Shown here: piece by piece, positions 1 through 9,076 of the stretch
How positions within the stretch are numbered: the first letter of the stretch is position 1
Layout: every line of letters begins with the position of its first letter
The notes under the pieces: model-generated
Told to the model about the DNA's origin: nothing
Databases searched by the model: none
What the model saw: the letters and a program-made list of their open reading frames with translations, nothing else
Made by a program: the position numbers and the translations under genes
Source: Serratia sp. Ag1
GTDB lineage: Bacteria > Pseudomonadota > Gammaproteobacteria > Enterobacterales > Enterobacteriaceae
DNA: 49,995 nucleotides
Assembly: GCF_000743355.1 (NCBI RefSeq)
Contig: NZ_JQEI01000022.1
Location: 1 to 49,995 of the forward strand
Reading direction: 5' to 3'

Positions 1-90
1 CGCTGCTTGCAGCGGCCCCGAAGGAGCGAGGCCCAGTATGGGCCGAGTAACGCAGCCAACACCCAAGCAACTTGAAGTATGAAGGGTATA
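1..90 (-). repeat. ERIC-type element with hairpin insertions, cut by the window start
   Basis: Read on the minus strand this starts with the ERIC end (TATACCCTTCATACTTC), continues GTTGCTTGGGTGTTGGCTGC, and then carries small GC-rich hairpins. It matches the first half of the element at 6213-6464 but has an extra hairpin (GGCCCATACTGGGCC). The rest lies outside the window. ERIC (127-bp intergenic repeat) is a known enterobacterial element; the assignment rests on its conserved ends and on the better-preserved copy at 20054-20180. Confidence 0.75.
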
Positions 91-113
91 GTATGCCAAT
101 GCTTAAGGTGGTG

Positions 114-206
114 CCCTCTCCCAGTGGGAGAGGGCCGGGGTGAGGGGCAATGGCTGCGCTAATCTCCTCTCACCTTAACCCTCTCTTTCTGTAAGGAGAG
201 GGTTAG
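114..206. repeat. box-type palindromic intergenic repeat
   Basis: CCCTCTCCCAGTGGGAGAGGG is a near-perfect short hairpin, followed by GGCCGGGGTGAGGGG. A complementary CTCTCACCTTAACCCTCTC and a second small hairpin (CCCTCTC...GGAGAGGG) follow. Such CCCTCTCCC/GGGGTGAGGG palindromes are common non-coding repeats in gammaproteobacteria. With the ERIC end at 1-90 it fills the 311 bases before livH; I see no gene there. Confidence 0.6.
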
Positions 207-311
207 CCTTGACTTAAGTATCTACAAGCCGGGTTATTCCCGGTGCCTGCTGCTTTAGCAGGCCGTTGGGCCGATATTTACGGCCACGACAACACCTTAG
301 AAGGCCAGAGT

Positions 312-1238
312 ATGTCAGAGCAGTTTCTCTATTTCCTGCAGCAGATGTTCAACGGCGTCACGTTGGGCAGCACTTATGCATTGATTGCCATCGGTTACAC
401 CATGGTTTACGGCATTATCGGCATGATCAACTTCGCCCACGGCGAGGTGTATATGATCGGCAGTTATGTCTCATTTATCGTTATCGCCGCTCTGATGATG
501 ATGGGGATCGACGTGGGCTGGCTGCTGATCGGCAGTGCCTTCCTGGTCTCTATCGTCATTGCCAGCGCCTACGGTTGGAGCATTGAGCGCGTGGCTTATA
601 AGCCAGTGCGTAACTCCAAGCGCCTGATCGCGCTGATCTCCGCCATCGGGATGTCGATCTTCCTGCAAAACTACGTCAGCCTGACACAGGGCTCACGCGA
701 TGTCGCGCTGCCAAGCCTGGTCACCGGCCAGTGGGTGCTTGGCGAAAGCAATGGCTTTGCCGCCACCATCAGCACCATGCAGATCATCATCTGGGCAGTG
801 ACTTTCCTCGCCATGCTGGCGCTGACGCTGTTTATCCGTTATTCACGCATGGGCCGTGCCTGCCGTGCCTGTGCAGAAGATTTGAAGATGGCCAGCCTGC
901 TGGGCATCAATACCGACCGGGTGATTTCGCTGACGTTCGTGATCGGTGCCATCATGGCGGCGGTAGCCGGTGTGCTGCTCGGGCAGTTCTACGGCGTGAT
1001 TAACCCCTACATCGGCTTTATGGCCGGGATGAAAGCCTTCACCGCCGCCGTGCTGGGTGGGATTGGCAGTATTCCGGGGGCGATGATCGGTGGGTTGGTG
1101 CTGGGCGTGGCCGAAGCGTTGACTTCCGCTTATTTGAGCACTGAATACAAAGATGTGGTGTCTTTTGCCCTGCTGATCGTGGTGTTGCTGGTCATGCCGA
1201 CCGGGATTCTCGGGCGTCCGGAGGTTGAGAAAGTATGA
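312..1238 (+). CDS. livH: High-affinity branched-chain amino acid ABC transporter permease LivH
   Basis: Inner-membrane permease of the Leu/Ile/Val (LIV-I/LS) ABC importer; with LivM it forms the channel. The 308-residue length equals that of E. coli LivH. The protein is a chain of hydrophobic helices, with the family motif [18 protein letters not shown] near residues 30-50 and the cytoplasmic EAA-like loop before the last helices ([18 protein letters not shown]). I chose the ATG at 312 because AGAAGG lies just upstream and the product then matches the family N-terminus ([11 protein letters not shown]); the frame stays open further upstream. Its end overlaps livM by 4 bases (ATGA), which indicates translational coupling. 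The usual periplasmic binding-protein gene (livJ/livK) is not in the window and may lie upstream. Confidence 0.95.
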   Translation: MSEQFLYFLQQMFNGVTLGSTYALIAIGYTMVYGIIGMINFAHGEVYMIGSYVSFIVIAALMMMGIDVGWLLIGSAFLVSIVIASAYGWSIERVAYKPVRNSKRLIALISAIGMSIFLQNYVSLTQGSRDVALPSLVTGQWVLGESNGFAATISTMQIIIWAVTFLAMLALTLFIRYSRMGRACRACAEDLKMASLLGINTDRVISLTFVIGAIMAAVAGVLLGQFYGVINPYIGFMAGMKAFTAAVLGGIGSIPGAMIGGLVLGVAEALTSAYLSTEYKDVVSFALLIVVLLVMPTGILGRPEVEKV

Positions 1239-2518
1239 AACTCGATCTGCTTAACGCCTGTATCGCCACGGTAGTGCTGTTTATCATGGCGTCCTTCCTG
1301 ATGGGGATGCAACTGAGCCTTGATGGCACCAAGCTGGTGGTGCACGGCGCTGCCGAAGTGCGCTGGATGTGGATTGGCATCGGTTGTGTGGTGGTGTTCT
1401 TCTTCCAACTGTTGCGCCCGCTGATGCAGCAGGGGCTGAAAAAAGTCTCCGGCCCGTCGTTCGTGTTACCGAGTTTTGATGGCACCACCACGCGCCAGAA
1501 GCTGCTGGCAGCGGCGATTATTATCGCAGCGGTGGTCTGGCCGTTTCTGGTTTCACGCGGCACGGTGGATATCGCTACCCTGACGCTGATCTACGTGATG
1601 CTCGGCCTGGGCCTTAACGTGGTGGTTGGCCTTTCTGGCCTGCTGGTGCTGGGCTACGGCGGTTTTTACGCCATCGGTGCCTATACCTATGCGCTGCTGA
1701 ATCACTATTACGGCCTGGGATTCTGGGAGAGCCTGCCGCTGGCGGGCATAGTGACAGCCATTTTTGGTTTTATTCTTGGCTTCCCGGTACTGCGACTGCG
1801 TGGTGACTATCTGGCGATCGTTACGCTCGGCTTCGGTGAGATCGTGCGTATCCTGCTGTTGAACAATACTGAAATTACCGGTGGCCCGAACGGCATCAGC
1901 CAGATCCCGAAACCAACCTTCTTTGGCTTGGAATTTAGCCGCAGCGTGCGCGATGGCGGCTGGGATACCTTCCACAATTTCTTTGGCCTGCAGTACGATC
2001 CCGGCGATCGCATCGTGTTCCTGTATCTGGTGGCGTTGCTGCTGGTGCTCCTGACGCTGTTCGTGATCAACCGCCTGTTGCGCATGCCGCTGGGGCGCGC
2101 CTGGGAAGCGCTGCGTGAAGATGAGATCGCCTGCCGTTCTTTGGGCCTGAGCCCGGCCAAAATCAAGCTGACCGCTTTCGTTATCAGCGCCGCGTTTGCC
2201 GGTTTTGCCGGGACGCTGTTCGCGGCGCGCCAAGGCTTTGTCAGCCCGGAATCCTTCACCTTTGTCGAGTCGGCGTTTGTGCTGGCAATTGTGGTGTTAG
2301 GTGGCATGGGCTCGCAGTTTGCGGTGATCCTGGCGGCGATCCTGTTGGTGGTTTCCCGTGAAATGATGCGCGACTTGAATGAATACAGCATGTTGCTGCT
2401 GGGTGCCTTGATGGTCTTAATGATGATTTGGCGACCACAAGGTTTGCTGCCGATGAAGCGGCCGCAGTTGAAGCTGAAAGTGGCAGAAACCCAGGCAACG
2501 AAGGGGGAGCAGGCATGA
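1235..2518 (+). CDS. livM: High-affinity branched-chain amino acid ABC transporter permease LivM
   Basis: Second membrane subunit of the LIV importer, 427 residues (E. coli LivM is 425). It has the extra N-terminal region typical of enterobacterial LivM (about residues 1-100, two hydrophobic segments), then the permease core. The core carries [25 protein letters not shown]-type sequence around residues 128-150 and the EAA-like loop [21 protein letters not shown] near 305-330. It starts inside the livH stop codon, and its own last codons overlap the start of livG by 4 bases. The tight packing shows one transcriptional and translational unit. Confidence 0.95.
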   Translation: MKLDLLNACIATVVLFIMASFLMGMQLSLDGTKLVVHGAAEVRWMWIGIGCVVVFFFQLLRPLMQQGLKKVSGPSFVLPSFDGTTTRQKLLAAAIIIAAVVWPFLVSRGTVDIATLTLIYVMLGLGLNVVVGLSGLLVLGYGGFYAIGAYTYALLNHYYGLGFWESLPLAGIVTAIFGFILGFPVLRLRGDYLAIVTLGFGEIVRILLLNNTEITGGPNGISQIPKPTFFGLEFSRSVRDGGWDTFHNFFGLQYDPGDRIVFLYLVALLLVLLTLFVINRLLRMPLGRAWEALREDEIACRSLGLSPAKIKLTAFVISAAFAGFAGTLFAARQGFVSPESFTFVESAFVLAIVVLGGMGSQFAVILAAILLVVSREMMRDLNEYSMLLLGALMVLMMIWRPQGLLPMKRPQLKLKVAETQATKGEQA

Positions 2519-3282
2519 GCACTCAACCTTTACTGGCAGTCGAAGGGCTGTCGATGCGTTTCGGCGGCCTGTTGGCGGTCAATAACGTTGCCTTGGAACT
2601 GAACGAAGGCGAGATCGTGTCATTGATCGGCCCGAACGGCGCGGGGAAAACCACGGTGTTCAACTGCCTGACTGGGTTCTACCGCCCAACCGGCGGTACT
2701 ATCAAACTGCGCGATCGCCACTTGGAAGGGTTACCTGGCCAGACGATTGCGCGCATGGGCGTGGTGCGTACTTTCCAGCACGTGCGGCTGTTCCGTGAAA
2801 TGACGGTGATTGAAAACCTGCTGGTGGCGCAACATCAGCATCTGAAAAGCGGTGTATTTGCCGGTTTGCTGAAAACCCCGGCATTCCGCCGTGCCGAAGC
2901 CGATGCACTGGAACGGGCCACGGTATGGCTGGAACGCGTCGGCCTGCTGGAAATGGCTAACCGTTCGGCGGGTAATCTGGCCTATGGCCAGCAGCGGCGG
3001 TTGGAGATTGCCCGTTGTATGGTGACACGCCCGGAACTGCTGATGCTGGATGAACCGGCAGCGGGCCTGAACCCGAAAGAAACCGACGAGCTGGATGCGC
3101 TGATCGTAGAGTTGCGTAACCAGCATAAGGTCTCGGTGCTGCTGATTGAGCACGATATGAAACTGGTGATGGGGATTTCCGATCGCATCTATGTGGTCAA
3201 CCAGGGAACCCCGCTGGCGCAGGGTACTCCGGCAGAAATCCGCAATAACCCGGACGTGATCCGGGCCTATCTGGGCGAATAA
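2515..3282 (+). CDS. livG: Branched-chain amino acid ABC transporter ATP-binding protein LivG
   Basis: First of the two ATPases of the LIV importer, 255 residues as in E. coli. The Walker A motif GPNGAGKTT is at residues 39-47. The ABC signature is the LivG-type variant ([13 protein letters not shown]), and the Walker B motif is [13 protein letters not shown], followed by a switch histidine in [12 protein letters not shown]. The start at 2515 has a strong GGGGGAG ribosome-binding site and overlaps the livM stop. The frame is open upstream to 2428, but that would put the start deep inside livM and add a non-homologous N-terminus. Confidence 0.95.
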   Translation: MSTQPLLAVEGLSMRFGGLLAVNNVALELNEGEIVSLIGPNGAGKTTVFNCLTGFYRPTGGTIKLRDRHLEGLPGQTIARMGVVRTFQHVRLFREMTVIENLLVAQHQHLKSGVFAGLLKTPAFRRAEADALERATVWLERVGLLEMANRSAGNLAYGQQRRLEIARCMVTRPELLMLDEPAAGLNPKETDELDALIVELRNQHKVSVLLIEHDMKLVMGISDRIYVVNQGTPLAQGTPAEIRNNPDVIRAYLGE

Positions 3283-3286
3283 GCAT

Positions 3287-3988
3287 ATGTTGTCATTTAA
3301 TCAGGTTTCCGCCCATTACGGCAAAATTCAGGCGCTGCATCAGGTCAGCCTGAATATTCAACAGGGTGAGATCGTTACCCTGATCGGCGCTAACGGTGCC
3401 GGTAAAACGACGCTGCTCGGTACGTTATGCGGTGAGCCGCGTGCCAGCGAAGGCACCATCCAACTGCTGGATCAGGACATCACCCAATGGCAGACCGCAC
3501 GCATTATGCGTGAGGCGGTGGCGATCGTGCCGGAAGGGCGGCGGGTGTTCTCCCGCATGACGGTGGAAGAGAATCTGGCAATGGGCGGCTTCTTTGCCAA
3601 CCGTGACCAGTACCAGCAGCGTATTGAGCGGGTGTTCAGCCTGTTCCCGCGCCTGCTGGAGCGCCGCAGCCAGCGTTCCGGCACCATGTCCGGCGGTGAA
3701 CAGCAGATGTTGGCGATTGGCCGCGCACTGATGAGCCAGCCGAAACTGCTGCTGCTCGACGAGCCTTCACTCGGGTTGGCCCCGATCATCATCCAGCAAA
3801 TCTTCGACATCATCCAGCAACTACGTGAAGAGGGGATGACCATCTTCCTGGTGGAGCAAAATGCTAATCAGGCGTTAAAGTTGGCGGATCGTGGTTATGT
3901 GCTGGAAAATGGCCGCGTGGTGTTGGAAGATACGGGGGCGGCATTGTTAGCCAACGAAGCAGTCCGTTCGGCATACCTGGGCGGTTAG
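3287..3988 (+). CDS. livF: Branched-chain amino acid ABC transporter ATP-binding protein LivF
   Basis: Second ATPase of the LIV importer, 233 residues (E. coli 237, which has a slightly longer N-terminus). Walker A is GANGAGKTT at residues 34-42, the signature is TMSGGEQQMLAIGR, Walker B is LLLLDEPSLGL, and the switch region is FLVEQNANQAL. It begins 4 bases after livG and is the last transporter gene. The next gene, an aminotransferase, follows after 45 bases without an obvious terminator, so read-through is possible. Confidence 0.95.
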   Translation: MLSFNQVSAHYGKIQALHQVSLNIQQGEIVTLIGANGAGKTTLLGTLCGEPRASEGTIQLLDQDITQWQTARIMREAVAIVPEGRRVFSRMTVEENLAMGGFFANRDQYQQRIERVFSLFPRLLERRSQRSGTMSGGEQQMLAIGRALMSQPKLLLLDEPSLGLAPIIIQQIFDIIQQLREEGMTIFLVEQNANQALKLADRGYVLENGRVVLEDTGAALLANEAVRSAYLGG

Positions 3989-4033
3989 GCTGTTCCCCTA
4001 CAAACTAGACATTTTCAGGTAAGAGAAGAATCG

Positions 4034-5221
4034 ATGAAGACAGAAGGACTCCTCGCGCAGCGCATGTTGAAGGTAAAAAGCTCAGCAATCCGTGAATTGC
4101 TCAAGCACAGTAAAATGGAAAATGTCATTTCGCTGGCGGGCGGCATTCCTTCTGATGCGCTGTTTGATTTCGAAGGATTGAGCATGGCCACACAGCAGGC
4201 GATTACTGAACAGGCGAAAAGCGCTTTTCAGTATGGATTAACTGAAGGCAGCTACCTGCTGCGTGAGCGCATCTGCACCCTTTGTAGCGAACGTGGTATC
4301 AGCGCCAAACCGGAAGATGTGCTGGTCACTGCGGGCTCTCAGCAGGCGCTGGATCTGGTGATGCGCGCGGTGGTTAACCCCGGCGATGTGGTTGTTGTGG
4401 AACGCCCGACCTATCTGGCGGCGTTGCAGACGCTGGAGCTGGCAGAGGCCAACGTGATGTCGGTTTCTTCTGACCGTGACGGCATGGTGGTGGAAGAGCT
4501 GGCAGAACTGCTGAAAACCCAGAAAATCAAAGGGGTGTATGTGGTGCCGAACTTCGGTAACCCGACCGGCCTGACTTTGAGCGCCGCCCGCCGTGAGCAA
4601 CTGGTGAAACTGGCGGATGAACATAACTTCCTGATTATGGAAGATGACCCGTACGGTGAACTGCGTTTTACCGAAGAGCGCAACGCCACGCTGTATCAGG
4701 TTTCACAGCAGCTTCTGGGCCACACCGATAACGTGATTTACACCTCGACGTTCTCCAAGATCCTGGCTCCGGGCCTGCGCCTGGGCTGGGCTATTCTGCC
4801 GCCGTATCTGCTGCACAAGATCGCTATCATCAAGCAGGCAGCCGATCTGCATGCCAGCTCGCTGTCGCAGAGTATCGCTGAATGCTATCTGGGCCTGAAC
4901 CGTTTACCGGCACAGATTGAGAAGATCCGCACGGCCTATAAGCAGAAATGCGGCATTCTGGCCGGATTGGTGGAAAAAGAGCTGGGTGATGTGATCAGCT
5001 TTGATATGCCAAAAGGCGGCATGTTCCTGTGGGCGCGTTTCCGCCAGCCGTTCAACGCTACCGAATGGCTGAAAACCACCCTGGATCAAGGCGTCGTGTT
5101 TGTGCCAGGGGAGTACTTCTTCTCTGATAAACCCGATCACTCCACGTTCCGCCTGTCGTTTGCTACCGCGACAGAACAGCAAATGCAGGAAGCGGTTGCC
5201 CGCCTGCGCCGCGCGCTGTAA
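4034..5221 (+). CDS. PLP-dependent aminotransferase, fold type I (aromatic / 2-aminoadipate aminotransferase-like)
   Basis: A 395-residue aminotransferase of the class I/II group, related to LysN-type 2-aminoadipate aminotransferases and to the catalytic half of MocR regulators, but with no DNA-binding domain. Visible motifs are the cofactor-binding NPTG at residues 176-179, the EDDPYG segment at 203-208, and the Schiff-base lysine 242 in STFSKILAPGLRLGW. The start follows AAGAGAAGAA. It lies 45 bases after livF in the same direction, so it may be co-transcribed with the branched-chain amino-acid importer and act on an imported amino acid or its keto acid. That substrate link is inferred from context only; the family is promiscuous and the sequence does not fix the substrate. 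Confidence 0.85.
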   Translation: MKTEGLLAQRMLKVKSSAIRELLKHSKMENVISLAGGIPSDALFDFEGLSMATQQAITEQAKSAFQYGLTEGSYLLRERICTLCSERGISAKPEDVLVTAGSQQALDLVMRAVVNPGDVVVVERPTYLAALQTLELAEANVMSVSSDRDGMVVEELAELLKTQKIKGVYVVPNFGNPTGLTLSAARREQLVKLADEHNFLIMEDDPYGELRFTEERNATLYQVSQQLLGHTDNVIYTSTFSKILAPGLRLGWAILPPYLLHKIAIIKQAADLHASSLSQSIAECYLGLNRLPAQIEKIRTAYKQKCGILAGLVEKELGDVISFDMPKGGMFLWARFRQPFNATEWLKTTLDQGVVFVPGEYFFSDKPDHSTFRLSFATATEQQMQEAVARLRRAL

Positions 5222-5227
5222 TCCCTT

Positions 5228-5253
5228 GGCGGCGTGGAGCACTCCATGCCGCC
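5228..5253. terminator. GC-rich hairpin after the aminotransferase gene (weak terminator)
   Basis: A 12-bp stem (GGCGGCGTGGAG against CTCCATGCCGCC, one G-T pair) with a two-base gap lies 6 bases after the stop codon. There is no good U-tract (TATCATT follows), so termination by this hairpin alone is uncertain. It may instead protect the 3' end of the mRNA. Confidence 0.45.
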
Positions 5254-5366
5254 TATCATTGCTGCATCTGCAGTTCCAAATGGATGTTGTCTCGGGCCGT
5301 GCATATGTCCCCTGATTTCAACATGAGTTCCGCGCTCGCTCCTGCGGGCAGCAGATTACGGATGAA

Positions 5367-6107
5367 ATGATGATCACAACCTGGCCTTACCCTCATATCG
5401 TTGCTCATCGCGGCGGCGGTTCTTTGGCACCGGAAAATACTCTGGCAGCGATCGATGTTGGTGCGCGTCACGGCCACAAGATGATCGAATTTGACGCTAA
5501 GCTGGCGCAGGACGGGCAGATCTTTCTGCTGCATGACGACACGCTCGATCGCACCAGCAACGGATGGGGTGTGGCGGGTGATCTGCCGTGGGAAAAATTA
5601 GCGCAGCTAGATGCTGGCAATTGGTACAGTTCGGCATTTAAAGGTGAACGCCTGCCACTGCTGGCAGATGTGTCCGAGCGCTGTAAGCGGCACGGCCTGA
5701 TGGCGAATATTGAAATCAAACCCACATTAGGCGTGGAGGACGAAACGGGTCGAGAGGTCGCTTTGGCGGCTCGTCTGCTGTGGCAAGGCCAGACCGACCC
5801 GCTGCTTTCTTCGTTTTCCGTAGACGCGCTGGTAGCCGCGCAGAGTGCGGTACCAGAGTTACCACGTGGGTTGTTGCTGGATGAGTGGGATGACAATTGG
5901 CGCGAACTGACCACCAGGTTGGAATGTGTTTCGATACACCTCAATCACCACCTTCTGACCATCGAGCGGGTAAAAATGTTGCAAGATACCGGGCTACGCA
6001 TTCTGGTGTATACCGTCAACAGCCCTGAGCGTGCGCGTTTATTGTTGAACTGGGGCGTGGACTGCATTTGTACCGATCGGATAGATTTAATCGGCCCAGA
6101 TTTTTGA
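5367..6107 (+). CDS. ugpQ: Glycerophosphodiester phosphodiesterase UgpQ
   Basis: Cytoplasmic enzyme that hydrolyses glycerophosphodiesters to glycerol-3-phosphate and the alcohol. About 246 residues (E. coli 247), strongly similar along the full length. The N-terminal catalytic signature is [13 protein letters not shown] (residues 13-25). The metal/acid pair is in MIEFDAKL, the second catalytic histidine in [16 protein letters not shown], and NIEIKPT follows. The C-terminus has the family motif [16 protein letters not shown]. Two ATG codons in tandem (5367, 5370) could both serve; the ribosome-binding site is weak. In E. coli ugpQ ends the ugpBAECQ operon next to liv. Here ugpBAEC is absent and ugpQ stands alone behind the aminotransferase. 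Confidence 0.93.
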   Translation: MMITTWPYPHIVAHRGGGSLAPENTLAAIDVGARHGHKMIEFDAKLAQDGQIFLLHDDTLDRTSNGWGVAGDLPWEKLAQLDAGNWYSSAFKGERLPLLADVSERCKRHGLMANIEIKPTLGVEDETGREVALAARLLWQGQTDPLLSSFSVDALVAAQSAVPELPRGLLLDEWDDNWRELTTRLECVSIHLNHHLLTIERVKMLQDTGLRILVYTVNSPERARLLLNWGVDCICTDRIDLIGPDF

Positions 6108-6212
6108 TTGTCCGATGAATAAATCTGCGGTGCTTGAAGTTCGGTGACATGACGAATGTTTCAAATATAGATTATCTTTTATTGCTCCTGATGAGGGAGG
6201 CCGCAAGAGCAC

Positions 6213-6464
6213 TATACCCTTCATACTTCAAGTTGCTTGGGTGTTGGCTGCGTTACTCGCCCCTTCGGGGCCGCTGCAAGCAGCGTTCAAATCTGCCAAG
6301 CAGATTTGTCACTCACCCCAGGAACGATCTTGAGTAAGCTCCTGGGGATGATGAGCCTCAAAGAGGCTCACCCTGCGGGCCAGCGCAGGCGCTGTTCAAA
6401 TGGGTCGTAGACCCATTTGTCGTTCCGTTGCCGCCTACAGGCAACTCGAATTATTTTGGGTATA
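6213..6464 (+). repeat. 252-bp ERIC element with several nested hairpin insertions
   Basis: The ends TATACCCTTCATACTTC and AATTATTTTGGGTATA form the terminal inverted repeats. The ERIC core (CTCACCCCAGGAACG...GAGTAAGCTCCTGGGGAT) is present around 6311-6350. Inserted into both arms are short perfect hairpins: GCCCCTTCGGGGC, GCTGCAAGCAGC, CAAATCTGCCAAGCAGATTTG-like, GAGCCTCAAAGAGGCTC and CAAATGGGTCGTAGACCCATTTG-like. This makes it about twice the usual 127 bp. It occupies most of the 454 bases between ugpQ and the first chaperone gene; 6108-6212 and 6465-6561 hold nothing else I recognise. Confidence 0.8.
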
Positions 6465-6561
6465 AGACTATTCTTTTTTTCTATCTCTATTGACATCCAT
6501 CAGGATATGCTACCATTTTATGGTAAGCATTCATTGTGTAAATAAAAAAGGCTCTAGAATT

Positions 6562-7332
6562 GTGAAATACCGTGAAAATTCTGTGTCGGATTTATTCCGA
6601 GTCGGCATTTTATTGAGCCTAATATTTCCATTCTCAATGCGTGCGGCGGTGCAGTTTGATAATACTCGTGTTATTTTCCCGGCTAAAGAGCGTGAAGTTA
6701 GTATCAGGCTGATAAACAAAGGGAATGAGCCTGGATTGATGCAGGCTTGGGTTGATAAGGGTAACCTTGATATACAACCAGACAATGCGGATGCACCGTT
6801 TCTCGTTATGCCTCCAATATTCCGTTTAGACCCTAAAGAAGCAAAAAGCGTACGCATAATATTTGCAGGTGAAAAATTACCCCAGGATCGTGAGTCGCTC
6901 TATTGGCTTAACTTTCTTGAGGTCCCAGCTATCCCAAAAGAGAATGGGGTTGATTTTATTCAGTTTGCATTACGCTCTCGGTTTAAGTTGTTTTATAGGC
7001 CGATAGGTTTGCCTGGCAATCCCTCTGAAGCAATTAAACAGGTAAGATGGAGCATCATTGAGAAAGATGCCGGTCGTTATGCGCTCAAAGGTGAAAATCC
7101 CACACCATATCATATTACTTATCGATGGCTGAAACTATCTTATAGCGGTAAAGATTATGATATTGATGCGGGTATGATTAACCCTTTCACACAACGGGAG
7201 TACACGCTAGGTGAAATAGCTGTGGAGGGAGGGGATGGAAAGCTTCGCTATCGTGGGGTGAGTGACTACGGTATTTCGTCAGAGCAACAGGTTGTTGTTC
7301 AAAAGGTATCGATGAATAGAGCTAGTCCTTGA
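6562..7332 (+). CDS. Periplasmic fimbrial chaperone (PapD/FimC family), usher-less module
   Basis: Pilus-assembly chaperone that caps pilin subunits in the periplasm by donor-strand complementation. From the GTG at 6562 it has 256 residues and a clean signal peptide (basic start, hydrophobic VGILLSLIFPFS, cleavage near MRA-AVQF). The two immunoglobulin-like domains are recognisable. The conserved arginine is in NTRVIFPAKEREVSI, the conserved lysine in SRFKLFYRP, and the family segment DRESLYWLNFLEVP is in the middle. ATG codons upstream (6490, 6520) would spoil the signal peptide and lack a ribosome-binding site; the site for the GTG is also poor. It resembles the chaperone at 12059 more than the one at 15420. 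Its partner is the adhesin 142 bases downstream; there is no usher or major pilin in this module. Confidence 0.85.
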   Translation: MKYRENSVSDLFRVGILLSLIFPFSMRAAVQFDNTRVIFPAKEREVSIRLINKGNEPGLMQAWVDKGNLDIQPDNADAPFLVMPPIFRLDPKEAKSVRIIFAGEKLPQDRESLYWLNFLEVPAIPKENGVDFIQFALRSRFKLFYRPIGLPGNPSEAIKQVRWSIIEKDAGRYALKGENPTPYHITYRWLKLSYSGKDYDIDAGMINPFTQREYTLGEIAVEGGDGKLRYRGVSDYGISSEQQVVVQKVSMNRASP

Positions 7333-7416
7333 TATATGACGAGTAATGAAAGTTATCCGTACATGGCTGTCATTATTTAATCTGCTTGAATTATTTTATA
7401 TATAAATAAAGTAATT

Positions 7417-7441
7417 TCTCCCGTGTTTTAAACGGGTGAAA
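7417..7441 (+). other. Intercistronic hairpin between chaperone and adhesin
   Basis: TTTCTCCCGT and ACGGGTGAAA form an interrupted stem around a short AT loop, 34 bases before the adhesin start. There is no U-tract. It may affect translation or mRNA decay between the two genes of this module. Confidence 0.35.
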
Positions 7442-7474
7442 TAATAGTTATCTTTGATTTTTTTGAGGTTTTTC

Positions 7475-8497
7475 ATGCGAAAGATAGGGTGGCAATTTCT
7501 ATTGCTATGTTTAGTGTTAGCCATAGTCAAACCAACTTTAGCCGCCTGTTCATTTACAGGTGGTGGAGCTGGCAATGCGGTAATAGATTTACCCTCAACA
7601 CCTATTTCGATTCCGGATGATACAGCGAACGGTACGGTGTTATGGAGTTCAGGCTGGAAATGGTTTACAACAGGCCAGATAAATTGCACCACCAATGGTA
7701 AAGTTATGGGGATACTTTCTAGTGAAATTAGTACACCCTCGCCTATTCCTCGAGTTCGCGCTACCAATGTACCAGGCATTGGTGTTGTCATCTTCTGGTG
7801 TAATAAAAATGTCACGTCATGCCCAACCGATCCTTGGGGAAGCGGCTCTGTTGGTGGAGGGATCAATAGCGGGTGGTCTGAGCTATCAGCACTAGACTGG
7901 CAATTTACCGCAGGCAAATATGATCCTTTCACTCAGGTTTGGGCCTATCTGGTCAAAACGGGCAAAATTGAACCTGGTGTGCTTTCAATAGCCGGGACAA
8001 GTCTGGCTCAATACGATGGACTGGTCACCAGTAGAATCACTTTTGCTGGCACAACGAATGTTTCCAGTCGTTCTTGTGTGCAAACTAGTCCTTCTGCGAT
8101 TAGGCTTGAACTGCCAACAATAGCAAAAAATGAATTCGGCAAAACGGGAACTCCACTCATTGCGGGTAAGGAACGTGCTTTCAATATTTCGCTGACATGT
8201 GATCCTTCACTTAATGTGAAGTTAAGCATTGCTTCGAATGGCAGTCCGGTGCAAAACGTACTTACCAATAGTATTGGTGGAAATATGGCAACAGGGATAG
8301 GTATTCAACTCTTTCAAGGTGGTGTGAGTAGCCAAACGGTGATGCCATTAGATGTCAAAAAAGACATAACGACAACCGCTTCGTCTGGTAACAATCAACC
8401 CGTTACTATCCCCCTTACTGCACGCTATTATAAGTTCGGTAATATTATTCCTGGTCAGATCCGGGTTTCTACCACCTATACGCTTACTTATGAGTAA
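7475..8497 (+). CDS. Two-domain fimbrial tip adhesin (FimH-like)
   Basis: A 340-residue minor fimbrial subunit with a signal peptide (MRKIGWQFLL start, cleavage near TLA-ACSF). The N-terminal ~190 residues are unique and should be the ligand-binding domain (GIGVVIFWCNKN, TDPWGSG). The C-terminal ~150 residues form a pilin domain with a disulfide pair (SRSCVQ...SLTCDP), the ATGIGIQLF segment, and the alternating C-terminal strand (STTYTLTYE) that donates to the chaperone. The ATG at 7475 has a TGAGG ribosome-binding site; an earlier ATG at 7454 does not. The adhesin at 16191 has the same layout and a similar pilin domain but a different N-terminal domain, so the two would bind different targets. 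Confidence 0.85.
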   Translation: MRKIGWQFLLLCLVLAIVKPTLAACSFTGGGAGNAVIDLPSTPISIPDDTANGTVLWSSGWKWFTTGQINCTTNGKVMGILSSEISTPSPIPRVRATNVPGIGVVIFWCNKNVTSCPTDPWGSGSVGGGINSGWSELSALDWQFTAGKYDPFTQVWAYLVKTGKIEPGVLSIAGTSLAQYDGLVTSRITFAGTTNVSSRSCVQTSPSAIRLELPTIAKNEFGKTGTPLIAGKERAFNISLTCDPSLNVKLSIASNGSPVQNVLTNSIGGNMATGIGIQLFQGGVSSQTVMPLDVKKDITTTASSGNNQPVTIPLTARYYKFGNIIPGQIRVSTTYTLTYE

Positions 8498-8555
8498 ACA
8501 TGCTTATACTCGACTTTAGCTGAATATGGTTACCAGTACCTTATGTGTTCGTAAT

Positions 8556-8577
8556 TACTCACTTTTTGAGGTGAGTA
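8556..8577. terminator. Hairpin between convergent adhesin and FidL-like genes
   Basis: TACTCAC and GTGAGTA form a 7-bp stem around TTTTTGAG in the 96-base gap between converging genes. A run of A/T on both sides (TAAAAAC, and AATTAC) makes a bidirectional terminator plausible but weak. Confidence 0.5.
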
Positions 8578-8593
8578 TAAAAACAATATCCCG

Positions 8594-9076
8594 TTATTTG
8601 GGTGATACGGGGGTATCTCGGTCGCAATAGATTATTGTGGTATCTGCTCTTACAAAAACATAGCCGGAGGCATTTTGCCTGTAAATCTCCAGTTGCAGGC
8701 CGCTATTTTCAAGTAGGTAAAAATCGGGGAGTAACGTTCTCATAAATGCGGTGTATTCAGAGTTGTAAGGATCTTTGGAAACCAACAGATAACTATTGCC
8801 GGAGCGAATATAGTTGAAATCAAAAATGCGATCTATTCTTGCTATTTTATTACCATTTTTTATCAGGTTAAATGAACCTCTAACTTTGCCTTTCCCACCA
8901 TTAAACACAAAAGATATGATGCCAGAGATAGTTCTGTCATCTAATTTTGTTTCAAAATTGCTTTCACAAGAGAAATGCTCCATCGGGTAGTTTTTATAAT
9001 AATCAATGGCAATATTAGCCGTGGCCGTGAGTGCAACGAGGAGTAGTAAGCATTTTAATAACTGTACTTTAGTCAT
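8594..9076 (-). CDS. FidL-like membrane/periplasmic protein
   Basis: A 160-residue protein with one N-terminal hydrophobic segment (KCLLLLVALTATANIAI, residues 8-24) and a periplasmic domain containing two cysteines (FSCESN, IIYCDRD). The size, topology and position directly after a MarT-like regulator match FidL of Salmonella SPI-3 and its homologues in Serratia/Yersinia, whose molecular role is not established. Its start codon lies inside the end of the regulator gene (8-base overlap), so the two are translated as a pair. By analogy with ToxR/ToxS-like pairs it may modulate the periplasmic domain of the regulator; that is inference. Confidence 0.7.
   Translation of the reverse strand: MTKVQLLKCLLLLVALTATANIAIDYYKNYPMEHFSCESNFETKLDDRTISGIISFVFNGGKGKVRGSFNLIKNGNKIARIDRIFDFNYIRSGNSYLLVSKDPYNSEYTAFMRTLLPDFYLLENSGLQLEIYRQNASGYVFVRADTTIIYCDRDTPVSPK

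Noticed and set aside
243-311. N-terminal extension of LivH
   Set aside because: No ribosome-binding site and not homologous; the ATG at 312 gives the exact family length.
6134-6337. 67-residue open reading frame on the plus strand
   Set aside because: It runs into the ERIC repeat and has no ribosome-binding site or recognisable protein features.
6213-6464. CRISPR-like array (several repeated hairpins)
   Set aside because: The hairpins differ in sequence and spacing and lie inside one ERIC element; there are no regular repeats and spacers and no cas genes.
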